64,000 nucleotides of DNA from Asticcacaulis sp. AC402 (GTDB lineage: Bacteria > Pseudomonadota > Alphaproteobacteria > Caulobacterales > Caulobacteraceae): contig NZ_AWGC01000028.1 in NCBI RefSeq assembly GCF_000495835.1, forward strand, positions 26,688 through 90,687, in the 5' to 3' direction. A program made the position numbers and the translations under genes. The notes under the pieces are model-generated. The model did not search any database and was not told the origin of the DNA. It worked only from the letters and a program-made list of their open reading frames with translations. The first letter of the stretch is position 1. Every line of letters starts with the position of its first letter. Positions 44,352 through 53,263 of the stretch are shown piece after piece.

Positions 44352-45428
44352 ATGACACTCCAGATCTTACCCGTCATCATGTCCGGCGGCTCCGGTACGC
44401 GGTTGTGGCCCCTGTCCACCCCCGCCGCGCCGAAACAGTTCCACGCCCTGGCCACCGACAACACCATGATACAGGAAACCGTTCTGCGCCTGATCGGTGA
44501 CAGCTTCCTGCGACCGGTGGCGATCTGCGGCCGCGGCCATCTCGACCTTGTGACGGCGCAGTTGGAGGCGATCGGCCACCCCCCTCAGGAAGTCATTCTC
44601 GAACCCTTCGGCCGCAATACAGCGGCGGTTGCGGCCATGGCGGCGCTAAGCGGCCTGGCTCTGGCGCCAGAGGCGCTGATCCTGATGGTGCCCGCCGACC
44701 ACGTCATCGCCCAGCCCTCCGCCTTCCTGGAAGCCGTCATGGCCGCCGGCGAGACGGCGAAGACCCGGATCGTGACCTTCGGTATCCAGCCCAGCCACCC
44801 GGAAACGGGATTCGGCTATATCGAACGCGGCGCCGAGCTTTCGCCGGGCAACTACGAAATTGCGCGTTTCCTCGAAAAACCCGATCTGGCCACGGCAACG
44901 CAATATGTGGCCGGCGGCAGCCACGTCTGGAACGCCGGTATCTTCCTGTTCTCACCCCAGGTCATGCTGGAGGAGCTGGAACTCCACGCGCCCGAAGTCC
45001 TGGCGGCCTGCCGTACGGCCTATGAGACGGCCCGGCGTGAAGGACCGGCGGTCCATCTTGACGATGTCATCTTTGGGCAGGTCCCGTCGATCTCCATCGA
45101 CTACGCGGTAATGGAACATACCCAACGCTCGGCGGTCGTACCTTGCGATATCGGCTGGGCGGATGTTGGGGGTTTTCGCGAACTGTGGCGCCTGGCGGAC
45201 AAGGACAATCACGGCAATCACGTAAAGGGCGACGCTATTCTGATCGAGGCGGAGAATTGTCTGATTCGCAACGATGGCGGACCCATCGTGGCCATCATTG
45301 ACATGGCCGATATCATGGTCATTTCGACACCTTCGGGTATCCTTATTGCGCCCTTGTCGCGCGCTCAGGACGTTAAGAAGGCTGCCGAAGCCGCGAAGAG
45401 CTTCCTGAATCTGGGCGCCAAGTCGTAA
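44352..45428 (+). CDS. manC: Mannose-1-phosphate guanylyltransferase (monofunctional)
   Basis: A 358-residue nucleotidyltransferase making GDP-mannose. The pyrophosphorylase signature is GGSGTRLWPLSTPAAPKQF and the mannose-phosphate site is FLEKPDLATA. The type II phosphomannose isomerase cupin domain found in Pseudomonas AlgA is missing, so isomerase and phosphomannomutase must be encoded elsewhere. An upstream start would add 17 residues; the ATG at 44352 matches relatives. Divergent from algD, it feeds the same pathway. Confidence 0.92.
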   Translation: MTLQILPVIMSGGSGTRLWPLSTPAAPKQFHALATDNTMIQETVLRLIGDSFLRPVAICGRGHLDLVTAQLEAIGHPPQEVILEPFGRNTAAVAAMAALSGLALAPEALILMVPADHVIAQPSAFLEAVMAAGETAKTRIVTFGIQPSHPETGFGYIERGAELSPGNYEIARFLEKPDLATATQYVAGGSHVWNAGIFLFSPQVMLEELELHAPEVLAACRTAYETARREGPAVHLDDVIFGQVPSISIDYAVMEHTQRSAVVPCDIGWADVGGFRELWRLADKDNHGNHVKGDAILIEAENCLIRNDGGPIVAIIDMADIMVISTPSGILIAPLSRAQDVKKAAEAAKSFLNLGAKS

Positions 45429-45457
45429 AGGCGTCGCGACGAAGCGGCGCCTTTCTG
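45427..45457 (+). terminator. Terminator-like hairpin after manC
   Basis: AAAGGCGTCGC pairs with GCGGCGCCTTT (11 bp with one wobble pair), directly after the manC stop and ending in a short T run. Because both ends are A/T-rich it may work in both directions, also ending the convergent 45480-46407 unit. Confidence 0.65.
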
Positions 45458-45479
45458 ATCACTTGGCCTGGGCACATAC

Positions 45480-46049
45480 TCAGCCGACGATGGTCTCGTT
45501 CCTGATGCTGCGAATGGCCGCGATCAGGCTTCCGCGGGCCAGGAAACCGCCGACCACGATCATGGCGACGAAGATCAGATAGACCCAGTTGCCGGCCAGT
45601 TCAGTAGCCACCGACGGATTGGACGTGGTGCCGAGGATAAAGCTGTCTTTACCCTCCATCCACAGGCCCACGGCCGCCGGGTTGATCATCTTGAGGACGA
45701 TAGAGACGACGGAACCCAGAGCGAGGCTGCCGAAGAGAAGAGCCCCCAAAAGGCCGAAGAAGGCGATAATGCTGCGCGAAGTGAAGGCGGCCAGCGTGGT
45801 AACCATGACAATAATCCTTTTGGAATTGAGCGCCGTATCGAGCGCATGTTGATCGACAAATCCCTGCGCGTAGGTCTTGGCGGTTCCGAAGCCGTGCAGG
45901 GCGGATTCGGCCGAAAGTCCAGCGGCCAGACGTTCTTCCAGGTGGCCGCGTGCCTCGGCGACGACGTCGGCGCGTTGCGAGACGGGTAGGGTGATGAGGG
46001 CTGCATCCAGCGCCTTCAGCCAGGTTTCGATGGTGTCACGGTCGGTCAT
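45480..46049 (-). CDS. HAAS-type membrane protein paired with PadR
   Basis: A 189-residue protein. The N-terminal about 65 residues are a soluble helical segment (WLKALDAALITLPVSQRADVVAEARGHLEERLAAG) of the HAAS/DUF1700 type. Three hydrophobic helices follow (IIVMVTTLAAF, IIAFFGLLGALLFGSLALGSVVSIVL, WVYLIFVAMIVVGGFLA). It starts four bases after the PadR stop. Such PadR-plus-membrane pairs are frequent and are thought to respond to envelope conditions; the signal is unknown here. Confidence 0.75.
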   Translation of the reverse strand: MTDRDTIETWLKALDAALITLPVSQRADVVAEARGHLEERLAAGLSAESALHGFGTAKTYAQGFVDQHALDTALNSKRIIVMVTTLAAFTSRSIIAFFGLLGALLFGSLALGSVVSIVLKMINPAAVGLWMEGKDSFILGTTSNPSVATELAGNWVYLIFVAMIVVGGFLARGSLIAAIRSIRNETIVG

Positions 46050-46053
46050 GACG

Positions 46054-46407
46054 TCAGGTCCTTTGTAAAAAAGCGTTGAGACGGCCCGTCAGGTCAAGCC
46101 ACACCTGGCGCTGATCGGCCAGGTCTGTGGCCCCCGCGGGGGTCAGGCCATAGTATTTGCGCGGATGCGAGGCGCTGGCTTCGTGGCGCCATTCCGCCTG
46201 GATGAAGCCGGCTTTTTCCAACCGGTGCAACAACGGATAGAGGGTGCCTTCGGCCAGGTCGAGGCCGGCCCCGTCTCGCAACTCATCCAGAATGCGCAGC
46301 CCATACTGCGGGCCGCGGTCGAGCAGGCTCAGCAGGGCCAGTTCCAGCACACCTTTATAGAGCTGGGTGCGACGGCTTTCCGGCGATTTGTCAGGTGGCG
46401 GCGGCAT
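46054..46407 (-). CDS. PadR-family transcriptional regulator
   Basis: A 117-residue winged-helix repressor: LYKGVLELALLSLLDRGPQYGLRILDEL, LAEGTLYPLLHRLEKAGFIQAEW and KYYGLTPAGATDL are the PadR domain. The start at 46407 has GGAAAG five bases upstream; an ATG at 46425 lies inside the operator and is less likely. A long palindrome just before the gene suggests autorepression together with the downstream membrane protein gene. Confidence 0.88.
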   Translation of the reverse strand: MPPPPDKSPESRRTQLYKGVLELALLSLLDRGPQYGLRILDELRDGAGLDLAEGTLYPLLHRLEKAGFIQAEWRHEASASHPRKYYGLTPAGATDLADQRQVWLDLTGRLNAFLQRT

Positions 46408-46420
46408 GTTGCTTTCCAAA

Positions 46421-46451
46421 ACCATATACGTTGTTATACAAGGTATATGGT
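46421..46451. promoter_or_regulatory. PadR operator (perfect inverted repeat)
   Basis: ACCATATAC (46421-46429) and GTATATGGT (46443-46451) are exact complements separated by 13 bases. Between them the minus strand reads TGTATAAC, a plausible -10 element. The site lies 14 bases upstream of the PadR start codon, so bound repressor would block its own promoter. Confidence 0.75.
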
Positions 46452-46497
46452 TTAGCAATATGCTTGGCAAATTAAAAACGTGTAAGGTTTCACGGCC

Positions 46498-46598
46498 AGA
46501 GCGCAATCCGATAAAGTGTGACGCACTTTTCGGATAAATTGCGCGACACAACAAAAACTTAGAGCGAGATGGCGATTCTACCTAAAGCCATCGCGCTC
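46498..46598. repeat. Two-hairpin intergenic repeat (copy A6)
   Basis: GCGCAATCCGATAAAGTGTG / CACTTTTCGGATAAATTGCGC, linker GACACAACAAAAACTT, then AGAGCGAGATGGC / GCCATCGCGCTC. It is nearly identical to the following copy A7. Confidence 0.9.
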
Positions 46599-46600
46599 AA

Positions 46601-46701
46601 AAGCGCAATCCGATAAAGTGTGACGCACTTTTCGGATAAATTGCGCGACACAACAAAAACTTAGAGCGAGATGGTGATTCTACCTAAAGCCATCTCGCTC
46701 T
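46601..46701. repeat. Two-hairpin intergenic repeat (copy A7), tandem with A6
   Basis: Same as A6 except in hairpin 2, which reads AGAGCGAGATGGT / GCCATCTCGCTC. Its end forms the TAG stop of the Bcr-type pump. Read leftward, hairpin 2 plus AAGTTTTTGTTGTG is a terminator for the pump gene. Confidence 0.9.
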
Positions 46702-47920
46702 AGGAAGCTGCGCTGGCGAACCGGCCTTTTTCACTGATGGCGACCAGACCCAGTGCAACAAGGCCGCAGGCGAAGGCACCCAGCGGCAAAAGCCAGATGC
46801 CGCCGGTCCAGGCCTGACCGATCAGACCCGAGATAAGGCCGGCGCCGATGGTCGACACCACGCCTTGCAACGACGAGGCCGTACCGGCGACATGGCCGAC
46901 CTTCTCCATGGCGATGGCGCCGAAGTTCGATGTTGTCAGCGACATCAGCCCCATGGTCAGGGATTGCAAAATGACAAAACTGAGGATGGTTTCCAGGCCG
47001 GCCGCCGCCCAGGCGAGGTGAATCAGGGCAACCGCAATAAATCCGATCAGGGCGGCGTGCGAGATCCGCTTGGTGCCAAGCCGCTCGACGATAGAGGCAT
47101 TGAGGATCGACGCTCCGCCCATGGTGGCGGCGCAGGCGGCGAAGATGCCAGCCATCAGTTCCGGGCGGTGGAAGACGTCTTCGAAAATCTGCGGCATTAG
47201 CGAGACATAGGCCAGCAAGGAGCCGATCAGGAAGGTGACGCCCAGAGTGTAGTAAAGAGAGCCAGGTTCGGTCGCCACGAAAAAGGCGACGCGGCGCAGA
47301 TGGCCCAGGTCCGGTCTGCGGCGTTTTTCCGGGGGATGGGTTTCGGGCAGGCGCAGCCAAGCCCACACGCCGGCAATGACGCCGAAGGCGGCCATGCTGA
47401 CGAAGATGAACTGCCACGGTGCGACCAGAAGAACAAGTTGGCCGAAACTGGGCGCCAGGATGGGCACCAGCAGGAAGACGACCAGACTGATCGAGGTCAC
47501 CTTCGCCATCTGCGCGCCACTGTACAGGTCGCGAATGATCGAGCGCGTTACAACGCTGGAGGTGGAGACGGCAAAGCCCTGCAGCAGGCGGATGACCATC
47601 AGCAAAGCGAAATCGTGGGTGAAGGAAGCGATCGTCGCAAAGACGACATAGAGCATCACGCCGCCGATCAGGATACGCTTGCGGCCCAGCCAGTCGGAAA
47701 GAATACCGAAGGTCAGCTGACCGGCGCCCATCCCCAGGAAATAGATCGAGATCAGCCATTGCAGGTGGTTGGGCACATCGACACTGAGATCCTTGCCGAT
47801 GGTTGGCAGGGCCGGCAGGATGGCATCGATACCCAGTGCGCCCAGGGCCATCAGCATGGCGATCAGGGCGACGAACTCGGCAAAATGCGGTATCTTAGGC
47901 TTGGCGGTAAGCTCGGACAT
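46700..47920 (-). CDS. Bcr/CflA-type MFS drug efflux protein
   Basis: A 406-residue, 12-helix MFS exporter. The Bcr/CflA features are LGALGIDAILPALPTIGKDL in helix 1, GQLTFGILSDWLGRKRILIGG (loop 2-3) and GFAVSTSSVVTRSIIRDLYSG (motif C-like). The start at 47920 excludes a 60-residue upstream frame with no family match. Such pumps export sulfonamides, bicyclomycin or cysteine; the substrate here is unknown. The stop codon lies in repeat A7. Confidence 0.87.
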   Translation of the reverse strand: MSELTAKPKIPHFAEFVALIAMLMALGALGIDAILPALPTIGKDLSVDVPNHLQWLISIYFLGMGAGQLTFGILSDWLGRKRILIGGVMLYVVFATIASFTHDFALLMVIRLLQGFAVSTSSVVTRSIIRDLYSGAQMAKVTSISLVVFLLVPILAPSFGQLVLLVAPWQFIFVSMAAFGVIAGVWAWLRLPETHPPEKRRRPDLGHLRRVAFFVATEPGSLYYTLGVTFLIGSLLAYVSLMPQIFEDVFHRPELMAGIFAACAATMGGASILNASIVERLGTKRISHAALIGFIAVALIHLAWAAAGLETILSFVILQSLTMGLMSLTTSNFGAIAMEKVGHVAGTASSLQGVVSTIGAGLISGLIGQAWTGGIWLLPLGAFACGLVALGLVAISEKGRFASAAS

Positions 47921-48298
47921 GGGCCGGATATAGGCTGAATATCTCGCAGATGCGAGTGAAAACCGGACACCTCCGGCTGGCGACGCCGTTGCCGCAGACA
48001 GGCGGGAACCTTCGTCCCGGTCCGCCTTCAACCTCGTGCGCCTATCAGCAGTTGGAGTGAGGCCGCGCGACGACACACCGTTCCCGAGACGACGTGACAA
48101 AGTTGTCGCAAACGAAACACTGCGTTTCTATTGTATGATAATATGTTTTGCCATCGGTGGATTCGGGCGTATAAACATGTTGCGGCCAGAACAAACAACC
48201 AACAGGGAGGCTCGGGTCTCAGACTTGAGGCAGTCCTGGCGTACAGTGGCCAAATCGCCGGACCTGCCGACGTCACCTCGATTCCGGGTTGCACGCAC
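47921..48298. other. Divergent region between MFS pump and ECF sigma factor
   Basis: A 378-base gap without a credible gene. It includes a TATGATAAT stretch at about 48136 that could be a -10 element, and AAACG / CGTTT arms about 25 bases before it. No clear -35 was found. Confidence 0.4.
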
Positions 48299-48898
48299 AT
48301 GAGAGCTTCGCGGGAACGCCAGATTTGGTTATCTCGGCATGTTATCCAGCACGAGCCGGCGCTTCGGGCGTGGCTTCGCCGGCGCCCCATCGTCGGCCTG
48401 GATGTAGACGACATCGTTCAGGAAACCTATGCGCGGCTCGCCAATGTTGAGTCGGTCGATGACATTCATAACGTCAAGAACTACATGTTCCAGGCGGCAT
48501 ACTCGATTATGATGAGCCATGTTCGCAAATCCCGCATCGTGTATTTTCGCGAGTTCGATGAACTCAAGATGGTCGATCTCGGCCGCGATGACATGTCCCC
48601 GGAAAGCCAGACCATCCATCGCCAGGAGTTAAGCCGGCTGCTGGACGCGGTTGTGGCCCTTCCTGACATGATCCGAGCCGTTTTTCTGGCGCGGCGACTG
48701 AAGGGCTTGTCACAGCGTGAGGCCGCCAAAGCGCTTTCACTTCCGGAGTCGACCATAGAGATGCGCATGCGCCGGGCGAATTTGTTACTCACAAAGGCAC
48801 TATCGGAAGACGGAAAATTCGCACATGAAGCGTCTAGAGAGGCTGAACGTGCGACGAAAGCTCGATCGACCAGTGACCAGAAGACATTCCGCACATGA
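48299..48898 (+). CDS. FecI-like ECF sigma factor
   Basis: A 199-residue ECF sigma factor. Region 2 is VDDIVQETYARLANVESVDDIHNVKNYMFQAAYSIMMSHVRKSRI and region 4 is LPDMIRAVFLARRLKGLSQREAAKALSLPESTIEMRMRRANLLL. The open frame continues 56 codons upstream; the ATG at 48299 gives the normal ECF length. A FecR-like anti-sigma gene overlaps its 3' end by 74 bases. With the STN-bearing receptor downstream it forms a cell-surface signalling unit responding to a glycan rather than iron, judged from the adjoining glycosidases. Confidence 0.87.
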   Translation: MRASRERQIWLSRHVIQHEPALRAWLRRRPIVGLDVDDIVQETYARLANVESVDDIHNVKNYMFQAAYSIMMSHVRKSRIVYFREFDELKMVDLGRDDMSPESQTIHRQELSRLLDAVVALPDMIRAVFLARRLKGLSQREAAKALSLPESTIEMRMRRANLLLTKALSEDGKFAHEASREAERATKARSTSDQKTFRT

Positions 48899-49889
48899 AA
48901 TTGAAGAACAGGCGGTAGCCTGGGCCACTCGCCTCGACAATGGTGCATTGTCAGACGAGGACGAGCGTGTGCTTGAAGCCTGGCTGGCGTCGGACGTTCG
49001 CTGCGTCGGCGCACTCGCGCGTGCGCAAGCCTACCAGGAGGCGTCCAGGGCGGTTTCTGTGCTTGATCCCGCCGTTATTGCTAGCCTCGCCTCAGATCAG
49101 AAGCCCAAAGGGCGCATGACGCGGCGGGATGCGTTCAGATGGGGCGCGATCGCAGCGGGCGTTTCAGCGCTGGGCGTAGGCGGGTATGCGACCGTCGCGG
49201 CGGCCAGGACCTACGAGACCCGCAAAGGTGAGATGAAGGTCGTAGCCCTTTCCGACGGTTCAACGATCAATCTGAACACCGACTCGAAGGTTCGTGTTGA
49301 CTATGGTTCGAGGCGCCGTTTCGTTGAGCTCCTCAGGGGTGAAGTCCTGTTCGAGGTCGCCAGGGACCCGAATCGCCCCTTCGTCGTTGCGGTCGACTCA
49401 ACCTTCATCACAGCGACGGGCACAAGCTTTACAGTTGGGGCATTGCCGGACAGGCCGGTGATGGTCATTGTACGCGAGGGCTCTGTCAAGATCGACGGGG
49501 ACGCGGCGAACATCAGCCCTGTCGTCCTGGCTGCGAACACACGGGCATCTCTGCCGTCGAGAGATAAGCCCGGCCTGCGTTCGGTCAAGGTAGAAAACGT
49601 ATCGGTCGAGGAGGTTCGCGACAACCTGGCCTGGGAGACCGGCCGCATCGCATTCAAGGGCGAGACCTTGGCTCAGGCTGCAGAAGCGTTCAACAGATAC
49701 AGCGATGTGCGGCTTGTTATCGAAGATCCTGGCATTGCACAGGAACGTATTGCGGGCGTCTATCAGAACAACGATCCCGTGGGCTTCGCGCGCACGGTCG
49801 CCGACAGCTTTGACCTTCAGGTCCATATCGAACAGAGTAGAATTCGACTGAGCCGCAAAAAAAGTTCCTTAACGCCGCACGGAATTTAG
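48825..49889 (+). CDS. FecR-like anti-sigma factor
   Basis: A 354-residue inner-membrane sigma regulator. The N-terminal cytoplasmic DUF4880-type segment is EIEEQAVAWATRLDNGALSDEDERVLEAWLASD, followed by one membrane helix (residues about 100-122), the periplasmic FecR domain (YETRKGEMKVVALSDGSTINLNTDS, VELLRGEVLFEVARDPNRPF, TSFTVG) and a C-terminal STN-like domain (LAQAAEAFNRYSDVRLVIEDPGIA). It relays the receptor signal to the sigma factor. The 74-base overlap with the sigma gene is longer than usual. Confidence 0.88.
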   Translation: MKRLERLNVRRKLDRPVTRRHSAHEIEEQAVAWATRLDNGALSDEDERVLEAWLASDVRCVGALARAQAYQEASRAVSVLDPAVIASLASDQKPKGRMTRRDAFRWGAIAAGVSALGVGGYATVAAARTYETRKGEMKVVALSDGSTINLNTDSKVRVDYGSRRRFVELLRGEVLFEVARDPNRPFVVAVDSTFITATGTSFTVGALPDRPVMVIVREGSVKIDGDAANISPVVLAANTRASLPSRDKPGLRSVKVENVSVEEVRDNLAWETGRIAFKGETLAQAAEAFNRYSDVRLVIEDPGIAQERIAGVYQNNDPVGFARTVADSFDLQVHIEQSRIRLSRKKSSLTPHGI

Positions 49890-49955
49890 TCTTAGCCGCG
49901 TCTACCCCTCTGAACCGCAGCGACTTCAACAAATGGCGGTAAAAGGAACAGGGAC

Positions 49956-52900
49956 ATGCACCTATCGGCCAAATCTATGTTGCTCGCGTCTGCCGCGGGG
50001 CTCAGCTTGCTGCACGGCGCCCATGCGCTTGCGGCCGACTTTAACGTGCCGGCGCAACCGGCAAAGACATCCATCCCTGAGTTTGCCAATCAGGCCAAGA
50101 TTCAGATTATCGCCCCGGTCAGTCAACTGGAAGGCGTCAATACGCCGGCCGTCATTGGCGATTACGACACCATGGCGGGGTTGACCAAGCTTATATCGGG
50201 GACCCGACTTGAGGTTGCCTCGCAACGCAACGGCGTCATCGCCCTGCGGGTCTCTACCGCATCCGCAACTGAGAGTATTTCTGCGTCGGCCTCCGAAGCC
50301 GCCGAGCCTGAAATTGTCATCATCACCGGGTTTCGTGGCAGCATCTATAAATCCGCCCGCATCAAGCGCGCGGCAACCAATATTGTCGACTCCGTTGTTG
50401 CCGAAGACATCGGCAAGCTGCCCGACACCAATGTCGCCGAGGCGCTGTCGCGCATTCCTGGCGTTGCCGTTGGCCGCGACAAAGGCGAAGGACGCACCAT
50501 CACCGTGCGCGGTCTCGGCGGCGGTTTCAATGTGACGACGATGAACGGGCGCCGGATCGCCAGCGAGTTCTACGATCGTGAATTCAATTATGACATGTTG
50601 GGCGCCGACGTCGCGTCGCGGATCGACGTCAACAAGTCTCCGCTCGCACGCCTACCTGAAGGTGGGATCGGCGCTGTCGTCGACATTCAGACCTGGCGCC
50701 CGTTCGACCTGCCTGACAACTCCGTGGTGGTGTCGGCTTTCGGGGTCTATGACGAATATGCGGACAAGTATAATCCTCGCGTCTCCGGCTTGTGGAGTAA
50801 GCAGTTCGCTGGGGGCACGCTCGGCATAGCTTTAGGCGTAAACTATAACAAGTACAGCCTTGTCTACGACCAGGCATCCGTGACGGAATATGATCGCGAC
50901 TTTAAGTTCCACCCGTCAGATCCGGTCTCGGCGACGCTACCCCCGAACACCGCCTTCACCCTGCCGAAGTACCTCACACTTTCCCATCAACAAGAGGAAC
51001 GCGAGCGCTACGGTGCCTCTTTCGCGGTCCAGTGGAAGCCGGCTGAAAACGTTGAGCTCAACATCGACGGCCTTTTGTCAAATCTGTCCAATACGAGCGT
51101 GCAAGATACCTTGGGTTACGGGTTTGACCAGGGCAACAGGGACTATTTTGGCTCCTCGACTGTCGTCAGCGCGAACATCGTCGGCGGCAATGTGCTCGGC
51201 ATGACGCTTGGCGCTACGCCAGGGGCACGAAATCCGTTTGCAAAAGTGGAATATGCGACATTCTCCTTCCCGCGCGTGTCTCGCACTGGCATCATTGGCG
51301 CCAATCTGGCTTGGCAAGCCACATCGTCATTGAAGTTGTCGGTGGACGCTTCATATTCACGCGCCGAACAGGAAAACGACGGCGACAATTGGGAACTGAA
51401 AGCCGAAAAGGCTGTCAGGAACATGACTTGGGACTGGACCTCCGGTGATCTGCCCGACGTCACTCTGTCTGAAGAACCAGGCACGAACTTCCCGATCCAG
51501 TTTAAAAGCGCAACGACCGCCGGCAATGCGGTCAGCGACGAAATTACGGAACTGCGGTTCCAGGGCGAGTGGAATCCGGACGCGCTGTTCGACACAGTTT
51601 ATTTCGGCCTCGGTAAGGCGGAAGAAACGAAGAGCAATGTCCAGGTCAGAACAGCGTCCGCGGACTTGTTTTTTGGCGGACAGCTGCACAACACCTATTA
51701 CGACTCAGGCACTTACGGGGACAGCACCTTCAATTTCACGGTTGGTGACATCGGGCCGCACCATGGCTTTGTTGTCCCCAACTACGTCTTCAGTACGGGT
51801 GGGCAAAACTTCATGCCTACGAATCAAAGCCCCGGACTTCCGCAAAACTGGGCTGGCCCGGACATGAATGCGTATGTCGACTGGCTTAAAGACCTCAGTG
51901 ACTGGACGTTGGCAAATCCCCGTTGGGGCGACCGCCCACCGGTTTTGGCAGCTGCCTTTGATTTGCTGAAGCCGACATTGTCACCGCTGGAAACCTATGC
52001 GGTCAAAGAGACAATCACCAATGCCTATGTCGAAGGTGTTCGTACCGGCTACCTCGCAAACCTGAAGTTTCGTGCTCATGCTGGCGTCCGGCTTGTCAAT
52101 ACGCGTCAAGAGGCCAGCGGTTCGGAGGCGACTCCGGTTGCTTTCTACGCCAACGCCCCTTTCCAGTGGGCGATCAAGGGCGTGAAATGGGGAACGCCTA
52201 CTCCGGTTGCGCTCTCCAAGGAATATTCGGATGTCCTTCCCAGCCTGAATCTGACCTTTTACCCGAGCGACAGGCTGTTAACACGGGTATCGGTTGCAAA
52301 GGTTATGTCGCGAGCGCCCATCAGCGCACTACGCCTTGGGATGAACCAGCCTAACTTCTCCGCCGGCACTGTTGAGGTAGGGAACCCGGATCTTAAGCCG
52401 TTCCGCGCCCTTCAATACGATGCTACCGCAGAATGGTATTATTCAAGCACCGGAGCAGCACTGTTCTCCGTGTTCTATAAAGATATCGACACTTTCATCG
52501 CAAACGGTGAAATCCCCGTTACCGCTCCGAATAGTACGATAACCTTCACGGCGCCGTTAAACTGTCTCTCCGCCAACTACTGCGCCTATGGTTGGAACGG
52601 CTACAGTAACGGCACGCCAATGACGGCAACCTACCGCAAGTCTGGTCCTTTCAACTCTGAAGGCGCAAGCATCTATGGTGCTGAAATGACATGGCAGCAC
52701 GACTTCGGCGAATGGAACGATGCTTTGTCCGGCTTGGGAATCCAGTTCAATGGCACCTATGCCGAGAGCAAGACGTCACTTACTGACAGGTTTAACAACA
52801 AGCTCGGAATCGAAGGCCTTTCACGGTTCTCATATAACCTGAGCACCTTCTACGAAAAGCCCAAATACGGCGCACGCATCGGTTATAGCTGGCGCTCGCA

Positions 52901-53135
52901 ATTTCTTCAGAGATCCGGTGACAACCCGATCTATGGCGGCGACATTGGCTGGCTCGATGCCAGCGCGTATTGGAACATCAGTTCCAACGTCACGATTAAC
53001 GCCTATGGCAGTAACCTTTTGGACTCTGCGACGAAAGGCACCTATGGACGTGGAGACGGGCCGTACAACGACCACCTTGTGTACCTGGGATACTCCGGAC
53101 GTAAGTTTGGTCTCGGGATTCGCGCGAAGTATTGA
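49956..53135 (+). CDS. TonB-dependent transducer receptor with STN domain
   Basis: A 1059-residue outer-membrane receptor of the Xanthomonas-Caulobacter type. A signal peptide ends near HALAADF; an STN signalling domain (residues about 30-105, IPEFANQAKIQIIAPVSQLEG) interacts with FecR. A TonB box region (EIVIITGFRGS) and plug (DTNVAEALSRIPGVAVGRDKGEGRTITVRGLG) follow, then the barrel ending GLGIRAKY. Its ligand is likely an oligosaccharide released by, or fed to, the GH35 enzyme encoded next. AAGGA precedes the ATG. Confidence 0.9.
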   Translation: MHLSAKSMLLASAAGLSLLHGAHALAADFNVPAQPAKTSIPEFANQAKIQIIAPVSQLEGVNTPAVIGDYDTMAGLTKLISGTRLEVASQRNGVIALRVSTASATESISASASEAAEPEIVIITGFRGSIYKSARIKRAATNIVDSVVAEDIGKLPDTNVAEALSRIPGVAVGRDKGEGRTITVRGLGGGFNVTTMNGRRIASEFYDREFNYDMLGADVASRIDVNKSPLARLPEGGIGAVVDIQTWRPFDLPDNSVVVSAFGVYDEYADKYNPRVSGLWSKQFAGGTLGIALGVNYNKYSLVYDQASVTEYDRDFKFHPSDPVSATLPPNTAFTLPKYLTLSHQQEERERYGASFAVQWKPAENVELNIDGLLSNLSNTSVQDTLGYGFDQGNRDYFGSSTVVSANIVGGNVLGMTLGATPGARNPFAKVEYATFSFPRVSRTGIIGANLAWQATSSLKLSVDASYSRAEQENDGDNWELKAEKAVRNMTWDWTSGDLPDVTLSEEPGTNFPIQFKSATTAGNAVSDEITELRFQGEWNPDALFDTVYFGLGKAEETKSNVQVRTASADLFFGGQLHNTYYDSGTYGDSTFNFTVGDIGPHHGFVVPNYVFSTGGQNFMPTNQSPGLPQNWAGPDMNAYVDWLKDLSDWTLANPRWGDRPPVLAAAFDLLKPTLSPLETYAVKETITNAYVEGVRTGYLANLKFRAHAGVRLVNTRQEASGSEATPVAFYANAPFQWAIKGVKWGTPTPVALSKEYSDVLPSLNLTFYPSDRLLTRVSVAKVMSRAPISALRLGMNQPNFSAGTVEVGNPDLKPFRALQYDATAEWYYSSTGAALFSVFYKDIDTFIANGEIPVTAPNSTITFTAPLNCLSANYCAYGWNGYSNGTPMTATYRKSGPFNSEGASIYGAEMTWQHDFGEWNDALSGLGIQFNGTYAESKTSLTDRFNNKLGIEGLSRFSYNLSTFYEKPKYGARIGYSWRSQFLQRSGDNPIYGGDIGWLDASAYWNISSNVTINAYGSNLLDSATKGTYGRGDGPYNDHLVYLGYSGRKFGLGIRAKY

Positions 53136-53263
53136 TCGATAAGCGCGAAGCCGGTCCACGGTTCGCCGGTTCCGGCTTCGCGCCCCCCATCCATCTCATA
53201 AACCGTGTCGTGCTTGCGGCTTCCAGGCCTCTCACGGTCGAACCTCGCAGCGGGAAACCCGAT

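Noticed and set aside
46498..46701. Possible CRISPR array from two near-identical units
   Set aside because: Only two units of about 100 bases, each with internal hairpins, no spacers and no cas genes; they belong to the dispersed intergenic repeat family.
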